From assembly GCF_018709685.1 (NCBI RefSeq), contig NZ_JABDHQ010000004.1, positions 62,001-126,000 on the forward strand: a stretch of DNA of 64,000 nt, read 5' to 3'. The position numbers were made by a program, and so were the translations under genes. Below are positions 44,651 to 52,934 of the stretch, one piece after another (the first letter of the stretch is position 1; each line of letters opens with the position of its first letter). Below the pieces are notes generated by a model. The model did not search any database, was not told where the DNA came from, and saw only the letters and a program-made list of their open reading frames with translations. This DNA is from Akkermansia muciniphila. Its GTDB lineage: Bacteria; Verrucomicrobiota; Verrucomicrobiia; Verrucomicrobiales; Akkermansiaceae.

Positions 44651-45376
44651 TCATTTCTCAAAAACCAGCATCTTTCCGGCCAGCGTCTGGCTGAGAGCCG
44701 TTGCCGGAATCTGTTTGATGGAGCCCGGCTTGATCGGGAATGAAAGAAGGCGCTCACATTTGACGGAAGTATCTGCATCCGTGTTGCACTGGACATAATC
44801 GAGTCCTTCAATGGAAATGGAATAGGAGCCGGCAGGGATTTTACCCCAGTATTGTTCTTCCAAATCCTTGATGGCGTTGTTGCTATTCTTCAGAGCAGTC
44901 ATGGAAAATTTTCTTACCGTGTCCCCCCAATGAAGGGCGACTGCTTCATCGGGTTTAGTCGCATCAGGAATGGTCTGTAAAACACACCAATGAGCGTGAA
45001 TTCCCGAATTGTCGGGGTTGCCGGCGGCATCCACGCAGAAAGGTACCATGCAGAGGCCTCCGCCATTCAGCGTTTCAATGATGGCGGTGACGTCACATGG
45101 AACAGACTGGCACTTGATTTTGGCGGCTTCCAGAGTCTTGATATAATCCGCCATGGCCGGAGTAGCTTCATATAATTCTCCAATAACGGTTTTCCCGTCC
45201 TTTTTGAATCTGCTTCTCAGGGATTCCGTGGTCTTGTCCCCGTCTGCCGTGGCGGGGATTTTCATACCATAAAGATATTCCAGGACAAAGGAGAGGGCGT
45301 AAAGGCCGCAGGTCGGCCCCCGCTGGTCCTTGAATTCAACGTTCCGGACTTCCGGCGTGGTAACTGTAATAGACAT
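44651..45376 (-). CDS. Possible papain-like cysteine protease (C39/ACTMAP-like)
   Basis: 241 residues, not a standard annotated family to me. The N-terminus has Q18-RGPTCGLYALSFVLEYLYG with Cys23. This resembles the Q-x-G-PTCGL-x-AL active-site helix of C39-like peptidases and the actin maturation protease. A histidine follows in HAHWCVL (H129), and LHWGDT (residues 149-154) could supply the third residue. No signal peptide is found. The rest lacks known motifs. It lies between two terminator-bounded units and has no obvious partner gene. The triad arrangement supports a peptidase or transglutaminase-like fold; function is unknown. Confidence 0.5.
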   Translation of the reverse strand: MSITVTTPEVRNVEFKDQRGPTCGLYALSFVLEYLYGMKIPATADGDKTTESLRSRFKKDGKTVIGELYEATPAMADYIKTLEAAKIKCQSVPCDVTAIIETLNGGGLCMVPFCVDAAGNPDNSGIHAHWCVLQTIPDATKPDEAVALHWGDTVRKFSMTALKNSNNAIKDLEEQYWGKIPAGSYSISIEGLDYVQCNTDADTSVKCERLLSFPIKPGSIKQIPATALSQTLAGKMLVFEK

Positions 45377-45526
45377 AATTCAATAATGATGGCGTGGGGA
45401 TTCATTTCCCGCACGCCGTCATTACATCTCCGGAAGGCCCCGGATTCACGCTCCGCCATGCCTCCGGGCATGTTCACTTTCCGGGACGCCGTATCCATCC
45501 CGTGGAAAGGGGACTTCCCCGGAAGG

Positions 45527-46807
45527 TCACCTTTCTCCGGGAGCCACCATCTTGATGTTGGGGATGATCAGGCTGAAGATGACGAATGCCGCCAGGTAGG
45601 CGCTTCCGCAGACCATGAAGATGATGTCGTACCCATGGGAGGCATTGCCCTGCGCGGCGAACCAGGACAGGGTCAGGCCCACCGCCGTCTGGAACAGCAC
45701 GCTGCCGATCTGCCCCGCCATGCCGGAAAGGCCGGTGATGGACGCCACGTCCGACTTCGGGAACATGTCGGAACCCAGCGTGTACACGCTGGCGGACCAC
45801 GCCTGGTGCGCGCCCCCCGCCAGCCCCAATACGGCCACGATGGTCCACATGTCAAAGTACTGGACGAAGATCACGGGAACCACGCAGCAGGCAAAGATGA
45901 GCATGGAGATTTTCCGGACCTTGTTCAGGCTCCATCCGCGGTTTGCCAGGAATTTGGTCAGGGTGCCCCCCAGAATGCTCAGTACGGTCACCAGGGCGTA
46001 AATGACAATCAGCGGCAGGGCGGATTCCTTGATGTCATAGCCAAAGTGCTTGCTGAAGAAATCCGGCAGCCAGAAGAGGAAGAACCACCAGATGGGGTCC
46101 GTCAGGAAGCGCACGAGGATGAGGCTCCAGGACTGCCTGTAAGCCAGCAATTTCCTCCACGGGATGGAGGCCCTGGCTTCCTCCTTTTCCGCCTGCGCCA
46201 GGGCGGCGGATTCCTCCGCCAGCTTCACGCGCGGATTTTTAGGCATCCGGAGCCAGAATATCACCCAGATAAAGCCGAGCACGCCGGCGGCAATGAAGGC
46301 GGACTGCCAGCCCCAAGCGGCGGCAATGAACGGGATGGTGGCCGGAGCCACCAGCGCCCCCACGTTCGCGCCGGAATTGAACAGGGTGGTGGCGAACACG
46401 CGTTCCCCGGAGGAGAACCAGTTGGTCACCGTCTTGATGCTTGCCGGGAAGTTGCCGCCTTCCCCCAGGCCCAGGATAACGCGGCTGAGGCCCATGGATT
46501 TGACGCCTACGGCAAAGGCATGGGAAAGCGCGCCCACGCTCCACCAGATGATGGAAATGGCAAAGCCCATCCGCGCGCCGTATTTATCGATAATCCACCC
46601 GAACATGGTCAGGCCCACCGCATAGGAAGCCTGGAAGATGGACATGATCATGCCGTACTGGGTGTCCGTCCAGCCCAGTTCATGATCCAGAATGGGTTTC
46701 AGGATGGAGAGAATCTGTCGGTCCAGGTAGTTGATTGTCGTCGCCGCAAAGAGCATGAAGAGAATCATCCACCGGAAGGAGTCCTGCCTGGGTTGTTCCT
46801 GGAGCAT
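45527..46807 (-). CDS. exuT: MFS hexuronate transporter (ExuT-like)
   Basis: A 426-residue, twelve-helix major facilitator of the anion:cation symporter family. The N-terminal NYLDRQILSILKPILDHELGWTDTQYG, the loop FGWIIDKYGARMGF and LGLGEGGNFPASIKTVTNWF are close to ExuT/GudP-type transporters of sugar acids. It is the last gene of a five-gene minus-strand operon encoding the full glucuronate pathway, 19 bases after kdgA, which strongly supports glucuronate/galacturonate uptake across the inner membrane. Confidence 0.88.
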   Translation of the reverse strand: MLQEQPRQDSFRWMILFMLFAATTINYLDRQILSILKPILDHELGWTDTQYGMIMSIFQASYAVGLTMFGWIIDKYGARMGFAISIIWWSVGALSHAFAVGVKSMGLSRVILGLGEGGNFPASIKTVTNWFSSGERVFATTLFNSGANVGALVAPATIPFIAAAWGWQSAFIAAGVLGFIWVIFWLRMPKNPRVKLAEESAALAQAEKEEARASIPWRKLLAYRQSWSLILVRFLTDPIWWFFLFWLPDFFSKHFGYDIKESALPLIVIYALVTVLSILGGTLTKFLANRGWSLNKVRKISMLIFACCVVPVIFVQYFDMWTIVAVLGLAGGAHQAWSASVYTLGSDMFPKSDVASITGLSGMAGQIGSVLFQTAVGLTLSWFAAQGNASHGYDIIFMVCGSAYLAAFVIFSLIIPNIKMVAPGER

Positions 46808-46826
46808 AGGTAAACGCAGTTGGTGG

Positions 46827-47471
46827 TTAGATGGCGCTGGTCTGCAAGGCCTTCAGGGCTTCCCGCGTGCGCCTGCCTATTTCCTCCCAGTCCCCGGCCT
46901 CAATGAGGGGAGACTCGCAAATCCAGGAACCGCCGCAGGCGGCCACTTCCGGGATTTCCAGCCAGGAGCCGATGTTGCCCGCGTTGATGCCCCCCGTGGG
47001 CATGATGCGCACGCCCGTATGGCGGAACGCGGCCAGCAGGGATTTAAGCATCCTGACGCCGCCCGCGGCTTCCGCCGGGAAAAACTTCTGGAACAGGCAG
47101 CCCAGGGAAAGGGCCTGGCTCATTTCCGAGGCGGTGGAGACGCCCGGGACAAACAGGAAATCCAGCTCCGCGGCGGCTTTCACCACCTGCGGATCAAAGC
47201 CGGGAGCCACGCCGAACGAGGCTCCGGCGCGGCGGGCGGCCTCCGCCTGTTCCGGCGTCAGGAGGGTTCCCGCACCCACCAGCATTCCGGGAACTTCCCG
47301 GGAAATGCGGGCGATGGCTTCCGCGGCGGCGGGCGTTCTGAACGTGATTTCCATGCAGCCGCAGCCGTTGTCCAGCAAGGCTTTGGCAAGGGGTACGGCC
47401 TTGTCCGCGTCATGGATGACGACGACGGGGACAAGCTTGATGGCGGATAATTTTTCCAGCAGTGTCTTCAT
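46827..47471 (-). CDS. kdgA: KDPG/KHG aldolase
   Basis: A 214-residue class I aldolase (Eda family). Seen: the substrate segment MEITFRTPAAAEAI, VGAGTLLTPEQ, FGVAPGFDPQVV, and the end of the barrel MPTGGINAGNIGSWL. It splits 2-keto-3-deoxy-6-phosphogluconate to pyruvate and glyceraldehyde-3-phosphate, the last step of hexuronate breakdown. It begins 3 bases after the uxaC stop, implying tight co-translation. Confidence 0.92.
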   Translation of the reverse strand: MKTLLEKLSAIKLVPVVVIHDADKAVPLAKALLDNGCGCMEITFRTPAAAEAIARISREVPGMLVGAGTLLTPEQAEAARRAGASFGVAPGFDPQVVKAAAELDFLFVPGVSTASEMSQALSLGCLFQKFFPAEAAGGVRMLKSLLAAFRHTGVRIMPTGGINAGNIGSWLEIPEVAACGGSWICESPLIEAGDWEEIGRRTREALKALQTSAI

Positions 47472-47474
47472 GGT

Positions 47475-48872
47475 TTAAAAGTTGAAATATTGTTTGGCGT
47501 TGCGGTAGGCGATGTCCGCCGCCATGGAGCCTATCATCTCCATATCGTCCGGAACCAGGCCCCGGGCCATGTCACGCCCAAGGATGCGGCACAGGATGCG
47601 GCGGAAGTATTCATGCCGCGTGTAGCTCAACAGGCTGCGGCTGTCCGTCAGCATGCCCACGAAGCGGGAGAGCATCCCGAGCTGGCTGAGGGTTTCCAGA
47701 TGGCGGGTCATGCCGTCCATCTGGTCCAGGAACCACCAGGCGGCTCCGTACTGCATTTTTCCGGCCGTGACGCCGTCCTGGAAACTGCCGCAGAGCACGG
47801 CCAGGGCGGCGTTGTCCCGCGGATTGAGGTTGTACAGGATGGTGCGCGGCAGGGTTCCCTTTTGAGCGGAACGGTCCAGCAGGCGCGCGAGCGGGGAGAT
47901 GTAGGTGAAATCCGCAATAGCGTCAAAACCCGTATCCGGCCCCAGGTCCCGCAGGGCAGCTCCGTTCGGGTTCCTGAGCGCGCCCACATGAAGCTGGCGC
48001 ACCCAGTTTTTACCGGAATCCAGCTCCGCGAAGAAGTCCATCAGGTAATTGGAGAAACGGGCGGCATCCCCGGAGGCGATGTCACCGCCCTGAAGGGCGG
48101 AGGCGAACAGGGCCGAGGCTTCTTCCCCGGACAGGCTTTCCCCGTCAAACGCTTCCAGGGAGTGGTCCGAAAGCTTGCAGCCGTGCTGCGCAAAAAAGTC
48201 ATGCCTGGAGGCGAGCGCCTTCCGGAAACCGGCCAAATCATGTATTTCCATGCCGGAGGCCTGTTCCAGGCGGCCCACCCATTCCCGCCATGCGCTGCCC
48301 TGATGAACGGCGCGCGCCTTGTCCGGGCGGAAGGTGGGAAGCAACTTGACGGAATCCCCGGAAGCAGCATGCCTGTGGTGGGCGGAGAGGTCGTCGCAAG
48401 GATCGTCCGTGGTGCAGACGGTTTCCACGTTCATCCTTTTCAGGATGTCCAGCGCGCCCATTTTTCCGGACTGAAGCATGGAGGAGGTCTTTTCCCACAC
48501 CTCGTCCGCCGTCTCCGGACTGAACAGGATGCCGGAAATGCCGAACGGGCGGCGCAGTTCCAGATGCGTCCAGTGGTACAGGGGATTGCGCAGCAGGCGT
48601 GGCACCGTAGCCGCCCAGGCGTCATACTTCTCCCGGTCCGGAGCGTCTCCGGAACAGAGGCGTTCCGGAATCCCGTTCGTCCTCATGGCGCGCCATTTGT
48701 AATGGTCCCCATCCAGCCAGAGCTGGGCGATGTTGGAGAACTGGCGGTTGTCCGCAATGGCGGCGGGGTCCAGGTGGGAATGGTAGTCAATGATCGGCTG
48801 CCCCTCCGCGTACTCATGGAAAAGCGTCTTCGCCTGGGGGGTGTCCAGCAGGAAATCGTCGTTGATAAACAT
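47475..48872 (-). CDS. uxaC: Glucuronate (uronate) isomerase
   Basis: A 465-residue amidohydrolase-superfamily isomerase converting D-glucuronate to D-fructuronate (and galacturonate to tagaturonate). It begins with FLLDTPQAKTLFHEYAEGQPIIDYHSHLDP, where HSHLDP is the metal-binding motif. It continues with WLDGDHYKWRAMRTNGI, TTDDPCDDL, and a C-terminal GMLTDSRSLLSYTRHEYFRRIL. All are highly characteristic of UxaC. It lies between the fused uxuA-uxuB gene (18 bases) and kdgA (3 bases). Confidence 0.95.
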   Translation of the reverse strand: MFINDDFLLDTPQAKTLFHEYAEGQPIIDYHSHLDPAAIADNRQFSNIAQLWLDGDHYKWRAMRTNGIPERLCSGDAPDREKYDAWAATVPRLLRNPLYHWTHLELRRPFGISGILFSPETADEVWEKTSSMLQSGKMGALDILKRMNVETVCTTDDPCDDLSAHHRHAASGDSVKLLPTFRPDKARAVHQGSAWREWVGRLEQASGMEIHDLAGFRKALASRHDFFAQHGCKLSDHSLEAFDGESLSGEEASALFASALQGGDIASGDAARFSNYLMDFFAELDSGKNWVRQLHVGALRNPNGAALRDLGPDTGFDAIADFTYISPLARLLDRSAQKGTLPRTILYNLNPRDNAALAVLCGSFQDGVTAGKMQYGAAWWFLDQMDGMTRHLETLSQLGMLSRFVGMLTDSRSLLSYTRHEYFRRILCRILGRDMARGLVPDDMEMIGSMAADIAYRNAKQYFNF

Positions 48873-48890
48873 GGCGGCAAGCGTTGGCGG

Positions 48891-50891
48891 TTATACTCCG
48901 GAATAGGCCAGAAAGCCCCCGTCCACGGGAATGATGACTCCCGTTACGAAGGAGGCGGAGGGAGAGACCAGGAAGCGGAGCGCGCCGCAGAGGTCTTCCG
49001 GCTCACCGAAACGGTGCATGGGCGTCTTGGCCAGCACCTTTTTCCCGCGCGCCGTGGGGGTTGCGCCGTCCTTCTCCATCATCAGGAAGCGGTTCTGCTC
49101 CGTGATGAAAAAGCCGGGCGCAATCGCGTTCACGCGGACGCCCAGCGGGGCCAGGTGCGTGGCGAGCCACTTGGTGAAGTTGTCCACTGCGGCCTTGGCG
49201 GCCCCGTACGCGCCTACCTTGGTCAGAGGCTGGAAGGCGGCCATGGAGGAGATGTTGACGATGCACCCGCCGGAAGCGGCCAGCAGTTCCCCGAAGACCT
49301 GGGAAGGCAGAATGGTGCCGATCATGTTGAGGCGGTTCACGTATTCAAAGCCCTCCATGTCCATGCCGAAGAAGCCTTGGTCCGCCGGGGTGTCCGGCGT
49401 GCACTGCTCCGCCGGGCTGGTTCCGCGCGGATCGTTGCCGCCCGCGCCGTTCACCAGAATGTCCAGCCTTCCCCACGCTTCTTTCACACGGGAGCAGGCC
49501 TGTTCCAGAGCGGCCTTGTCCAGCACGTCCGCGGCCAGCACCAGCGTGCGGCCCAGCCCTTCCCCCGCCAGCTTCCGCTGGAGCTCTTCCAGCTTGGAAC
49601 GGGTACGGCCCAGAAGCGCCACACTGGCCCCGGCCTTCAGCAGGTCCCGGGCCATCACGGAACAAAGCACGCCTGCGGCTCCCGTCACAACGGCGGTTTT
49701 TCCCGCCAGGGGGCGGAAGGATTGAAGCCCCATCGCCAGGCCGCGCAGTTCCGCCAGGCCGATCATGCGGCCACCGTAGGAATACCCGGCGTAGCAATGC
49801 TTCTCCAAGTCAATGTCCATCAGCTTGCCGTGGTCCGGGCGCACCGGAATGCGCCACTCCGGCCATCCCGCGGCCTTGCGCCGGGCTTCCTCGTCCAGCA
49901 GGCACTGCATGGCATAGGCCATGTCCGTATGGCCGCAAAGGTGGGAACCGGATTCCCGGAAGCTTTCATGGTCCGCGTCAAATACCGTATTGCGGAAATG
50001 GGCAAAATACACCCTGTCCGCAAACTCCTCCATCAGCAGGTGCGGCGCGTTGGAGTACAGGCCACCCAGAGAACCGGTGCAGAGCGTGAAGCCGGAATGC
50101 ATGGAGGGAACCTCCCGCACCAGCCGGCGCATGTCCTCCTCATCACTCATGATGCGGGGAAGGCCGAAGATAGGCCGCGGCGGATCGTCCGGGTGGATGG
50201 CCATGCGGATGCCCGTTTCTTCGCAGACGGGCATGATTTCATTTAAAAAGAGGTACAGGTTCCGGCGCAATTGAGCATCGTCAATGCCTTCGTAGCGTTG
50301 GAGCATTTCCCGGAACTGCTCCGGCGTCAGGTCGTCCACCGTGCCGGGGAGCCCCAGCAGGATGGAATCCGCCAGCGCCTTGCGGGCGTCCCCGTCCATG
50401 GACTGGAAAAGTTCACGGGCGCGCGCCGCCGTTTCCGGCGGATAATCGTCCTCTGCCCCTGCTCTTTCCAGAATAAACAGGTCAAAGGCGGCCACGCGGA
50501 CGGCATCATACTTCAGCACGCTGCTGCCGTCCTCCAGCGGAAAAGCCAGGTCGGAACGCGTCCAGTCCAGCACGGGCATGAAATTGTAGCACACCACCTT
50601 CACGCCTTCCGAGGCCAGGTTGCGGAGACTCTGCTTGTAAACCTCCAGGTAATGCTTCCAGTTCCCGGAACGCGTCTTGATGTCTTCATGGACCGCGATG
50701 CTTTCCGCCACCACCCATTTCATCCCGTCCTCTTCAACCATCCGCGCGCGTTCGGCCACCGCCTCCCGCGTCCAGAGTTCCCCGCACTTCACTTCATGCA
50801 GGGCCGTCACGATGCCCGCGGCTCCGGCCTGGCGGATGTCCCTCAACGTCACCGGGTCGCTTGGACCATACCATCTCCAGCTTTCAATCAT
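48891..50891 (-). CDS. uxuA-uxuB: Fused mannonate dehydratase-fructuronate reductase (UxuA-UxuB)
   Basis: One 666-residue frame carrying two complete enzymes. Residues 1 to about 390 are mannonate dehydratase UxuA, with MIESWRWYGPSDPVTLRDIRQAGA, the metal site in MAIHPDDPP, a Cys in TLCTGSLGG, and HFRN. Residues about 395-666 are a short-chain dehydrogenase of the Bacillus UxuB/YjmF type: TGAAGVLCS nucleotide loop, NGAGGND, NISSMAAF, the catalytic YGAAK and the signature PVDGGFLAYSGV. The reductase turns fructuronate into mannonate and the dehydratase turns mannonate into 2-keto-3-deoxygluconate, so one chain performs consecutive steps. The two are usually separate genes. No stop or frameshift is seen between the halves, and uxaC and kdgK flank it. 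Confidence 0.9.
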   Translation of the reverse strand: MIESWRWYGPSDPVTLRDIRQAGAAGIVTALHEVKCGELWTREAVAERARMVEEDGMKWVVAESIAVHEDIKTRSGNWKHYLEVYKQSLRNLASEGVKVVCYNFMPVLDWTRSDLAFPLEDGSSVLKYDAVRVAAFDLFILERAGAEDDYPPETAARARELFQSMDGDARKALADSILLGLPGTVDDLTPEQFREMLQRYEGIDDAQLRRNLYLFLNEIMPVCEETGIRMAIHPDDPPRPIFGLPRIMSDEEDMRRLVREVPSMHSGFTLCTGSLGGLYSNAPHLLMEEFADRVYFAHFRNTVFDADHESFRESGSHLCGHTDMAYAMQCLLDEEARRKAAGWPEWRIPVRPDHGKLMDIDLEKHCYAGYSYGGRMIGLAELRGLAMGLQSFRPLAGKTAVVTGAAGVLCSVMARDLLKAGASVALLGRTRSKLEELQRKLAGEGLGRTLVLAADVLDKAALEQACSRVKEAWGRLDILVNGAGGNDPRGTSPAEQCTPDTPADQGFFGMDMEGFEYVNRLNMIGTILPSQVFGELLAASGGCIVNISSMAAFQPLTKVGAYGAAKAAVDNFTKWLATHLAPLGVRVNAIAPGFFITEQNRFLMMEKDGATPTARGKKVLAKTPMHRFGEPEDLCGALRFLVSPSASFVTGVIIPVDGGFLAYSGV

Positions 50892-50910
50892 GTCAGGAAG
50901 AATTGAAGGG

Positions 50911-52005
50911 TTAACGGTCCACGCGGGCGGTTCCGCCCTTCATCACTTTTTCCACTTCCGCAAGCGTGGCCGTGGAGGTATCCCCCGGAGTGGTCATGGC
51001 CAGTGCGCCGTGGGCGCAGCCGCAGTTCACGGCGTATTGCGGGCCCTTGCCGGACATCAGCCCGTAAATCAGGCCGGAGGCAAAGGAATCCCCGCCGCCC
51101 ACGCGGTCCAGGATTTCCAGATTCGGGAAGGAGATGGAATCATAAAATTCGCCGTCGTAATACAGCATGGCCGCCCAGTCGTTCAGCGTAGCCGTACGGG
51201 CCACGCGCAGCGTGGTGGCCGCGGCCTTGAAGCCGAACTCCTTCACGGCGCGGCGGATCATCTGCCGGTAGGAGTTCTGGTCAATATGGGAAAAATCCTC
51301 CGTGCTCCCTTCAATGGAGAGCCCCAGGGAAGCCTGGAAGTCCTCCTCATTGCCGATCATCACGTCCACAAAGGGCGCGATGGCCCGGTTCACCTCCTGC
51401 GCGCGGGCCTGCCCCCCGATGCTCTTCCACAGGGAGGGACGGTAATTCAAGTCGTAGGAAACGACGGTCCCGTGCCTGCGGGCGGCCTGCACGGCTTCCA
51501 GCACCACGGCGCTGGTCGTCTCCGAAAGGCCCGCGTAAATTCCGCCGGTATGGAACCAGCGCACGCCGTGCCTGCCGAACAGGGCGTCCCAGTCCACCTC
51601 TCCGGGCTTCATCTGGCAGGCGGCGCTCAGGCCTCGGTCGGAACAGCCCACGGCGGCGCGCACGCCATAGCCGCGCTCCGTAAAATTCAAGCCCACGCGG
51701 CAGTCGCGGCCAATGCCGTCAAACGGCTTCCAGGCTACGTAATCCAGGTCCAGGCCGCCCTGGAGCATGCAGTCTTCCAGCAAACGCCCCACCGGATTGT
51801 CGCAAATGGCGGTGACGATGGCCCCGCGCATCCTGAAGCAGCGCCTCAGCCCGCGGGCCACGTTGTATTCTCCTCCGCCCTCGCACACGCGGAAGGAACG
51901 GGTGGTATGGATGCGCCCTTCGCCGGGGTCCAGTCTCAACATTACTTCACCCAGGGAGGCGATGTCCCAGCGGCATTCCTGTTCTGATTTAATAATTAAC
52001 GACAT
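50911..52005 (-). CDS. kdgK: 2-keto-3-deoxygluconate kinase (PfkB family)
   Basis: A 364-residue ribokinase-fold sugar kinase. It shows the N-terminal GEVMLRLDPGEGRI, the PfkB signature around GGGEYNVARGL, VSYDLNYRPSLW, and the catalytic GGGDSFASGLIYGL with the general-base Asp. The LRL and NYRPxLW segments are typical of KDG kinases. It phosphorylates 2-keto-3-deoxygluconate to KDPG, the substrate of kdgA in the same operon. It is the first gene of the operon; a promoter and a palindrome lie just upstream. Confidence 0.9.
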   Translation of the reverse strand: MSLIIKSEQECRWDIASLGEVMLRLDPGEGRIHTTRSFRVCEGGGEYNVARGLRRCFRMRGAIVTAICDNPVGRLLEDCMLQGGLDLDYVAWKPFDGIGRDCRVGLNFTERGYGVRAAVGCSDRGLSAACQMKPGEVDWDALFGRHGVRWFHTGGIYAGLSETTSAVVLEAVQAARRHGTVVSYDLNYRPSLWKSIGGQARAQEVNRAIAPFVDVMIGNEEDFQASLGLSIEGSTEDFSHIDQNSYRQMIRRAVKEFGFKAAATTLRVARTATLNDWAAMLYYDGEFYDSISFPNLEILDRVGGGDSFASGLIYGLMSGKGPQYAVNCGCAHGALAMTTPGDTSTATLAEVEKVMKGGTARVDR

Positions 52006-52023
52006 ACAAAAATCTTAAACGGT

Positions 52024-52064
52024 ACGGATTCCGTTCAGTATAAAAGAACTGTTTTTCTCCACAA
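52024..52064 (-). promoter_or_regulatory. Promoter and palindromic operator of the hexuronate operon
   Basis: On the minus strand: TTGTGG (52064-52059), 16-base spacer, TATACT (52042-52037). ACGGATTCCGT (52024-52034), a palindrome around one central base, covers the expected transcription start, a good place for a repressor. About 30 bases of leader precede the kdgK ATG. No regulator gene is in the operon. Confidence 0.45.
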
Positions 52065-52309
52065 GGGAAAACGACGGAAAAAGACCAGATGTGAGGCAAA
52101 ATATTGTTACTAAAAACGTTCCAATCTACGGAAATTTCTTTGCCGAACATCCCCGGAGAATATTCTTCATCCCCCCAACGCTGCGCAACCTTTCACGTTC
52201 TCCCCGTTTCCCGGCCTTCAACCTTCAAAAAATGGAAATCACTCCTTTCCACGATTCTCCTCCGGCAGTTCCTTCCACGAATGAATCAATGCCTTGACTA
52301 ACAGTCTGT

Positions 52310-52338
52310 TTGACGACTTCTCCCCTTTCCTGTATACA
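52310..52338 (+). promoter_or_regulatory. Promoter of the PH-domain protein gene
   Basis: TTGACG (52310-52315), 17-base spacer, TATACA (52333-52338). The GTG start at 52347 lies 8 bases on, so the mRNA would begin at or next to the start codon. Confidence 0.5.
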
Positions 52339-52346
52339 ATCCTGCC

Positions 52347-52910
52347 GTGAGCCGCCCTCCCCGCCCCATCCGTTCCCCGGAAAAAATTCTGTCCGGCAAG
52401 CTTCAGCCGGGAGAGGAAATCTTGTGGACGGCACATCCGGAAGAACGCCTCTGGACCTGGACCGTCGTAAAACGGCTGCTGCAAGGCTGCATGCTGCTGG
52501 CCGTGTTCATTACGGGAATAAGATGGGTATGGTCATACTCAGGCCTGGCGTTCCTGTTTCTGCTCCTGGCATCACTTCCCGTCTCCTATGTCCTCCTGAT
52601 TTTCTTAATTAACTTTCTGGCGGCCCCGTGGCTGGAACGTCCGCGCAGAAGGAACAGCCTCTATGCCGTGACAAACCGGCGGCTGATCACCATCATCAAG
52701 CCCAATACGCTGTTCATCACGGAAACAGTGCGGACCTATCCCATCCATAAATTGAAATACGTGCACCAGAAATTGAACAGGGATGGCACAGGCCATCTCA
52801 TTCTGGGATACAGCAGGCGCAGGAAATTCATTATTAATGACGTACCGCAACCAGGAGAAGTTGCAGACCTGCTGAAAAACAGAATCAGGAAGGGAATTAC
52901 CCCTTCCTGA
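52347..52910 (+). CDS. Membrane protein with bacterial PH (bPH2/YdbS-like) domain
   Basis: 187 residues with a GTG start; the next in-frame Met lies inside the first membrane helix. LQPGEEILWTAHPEERLWTW comes before two closely spaced membrane helices (about residues 45-90). Then a cytosolic PH-like domain follows, with RNSLYAVTNRRLITIIK, the standard bPH motif YxVTxxRLI. The function of such proteins is poorly known; some relatives link to envelope stress. It is the only gene of its transcription unit, between the divergent hexuronate operon and a convergent MATE gene. Confidence 0.75.
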   Translation: MSRPPRPIRSPEKILSGKLQPGEEILWTAHPEERLWTWTVVKRLLQGCMLLAVFITGIRWVWSYSGLAFLFLLLASLPVSYVLLIFLINFLAAPWLERPRRRNSLYAVTNRRLITIIKPNTLFITETVRTYPIHKLKYVHQKLNRDGTGHLILGYSRRRKFIINDVPQPGEVADLLKNRIRKGITPS

Positions 52911-52934
52911 TGGAACACTGTTTTCCTTCCCGGG

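Noticed and set aside
47490-50246. A 918-codon plus-strand open frame
   Set aside because: Antisense to uxaC and uxuA-uxuB, which are unambiguous. No domain recognised.
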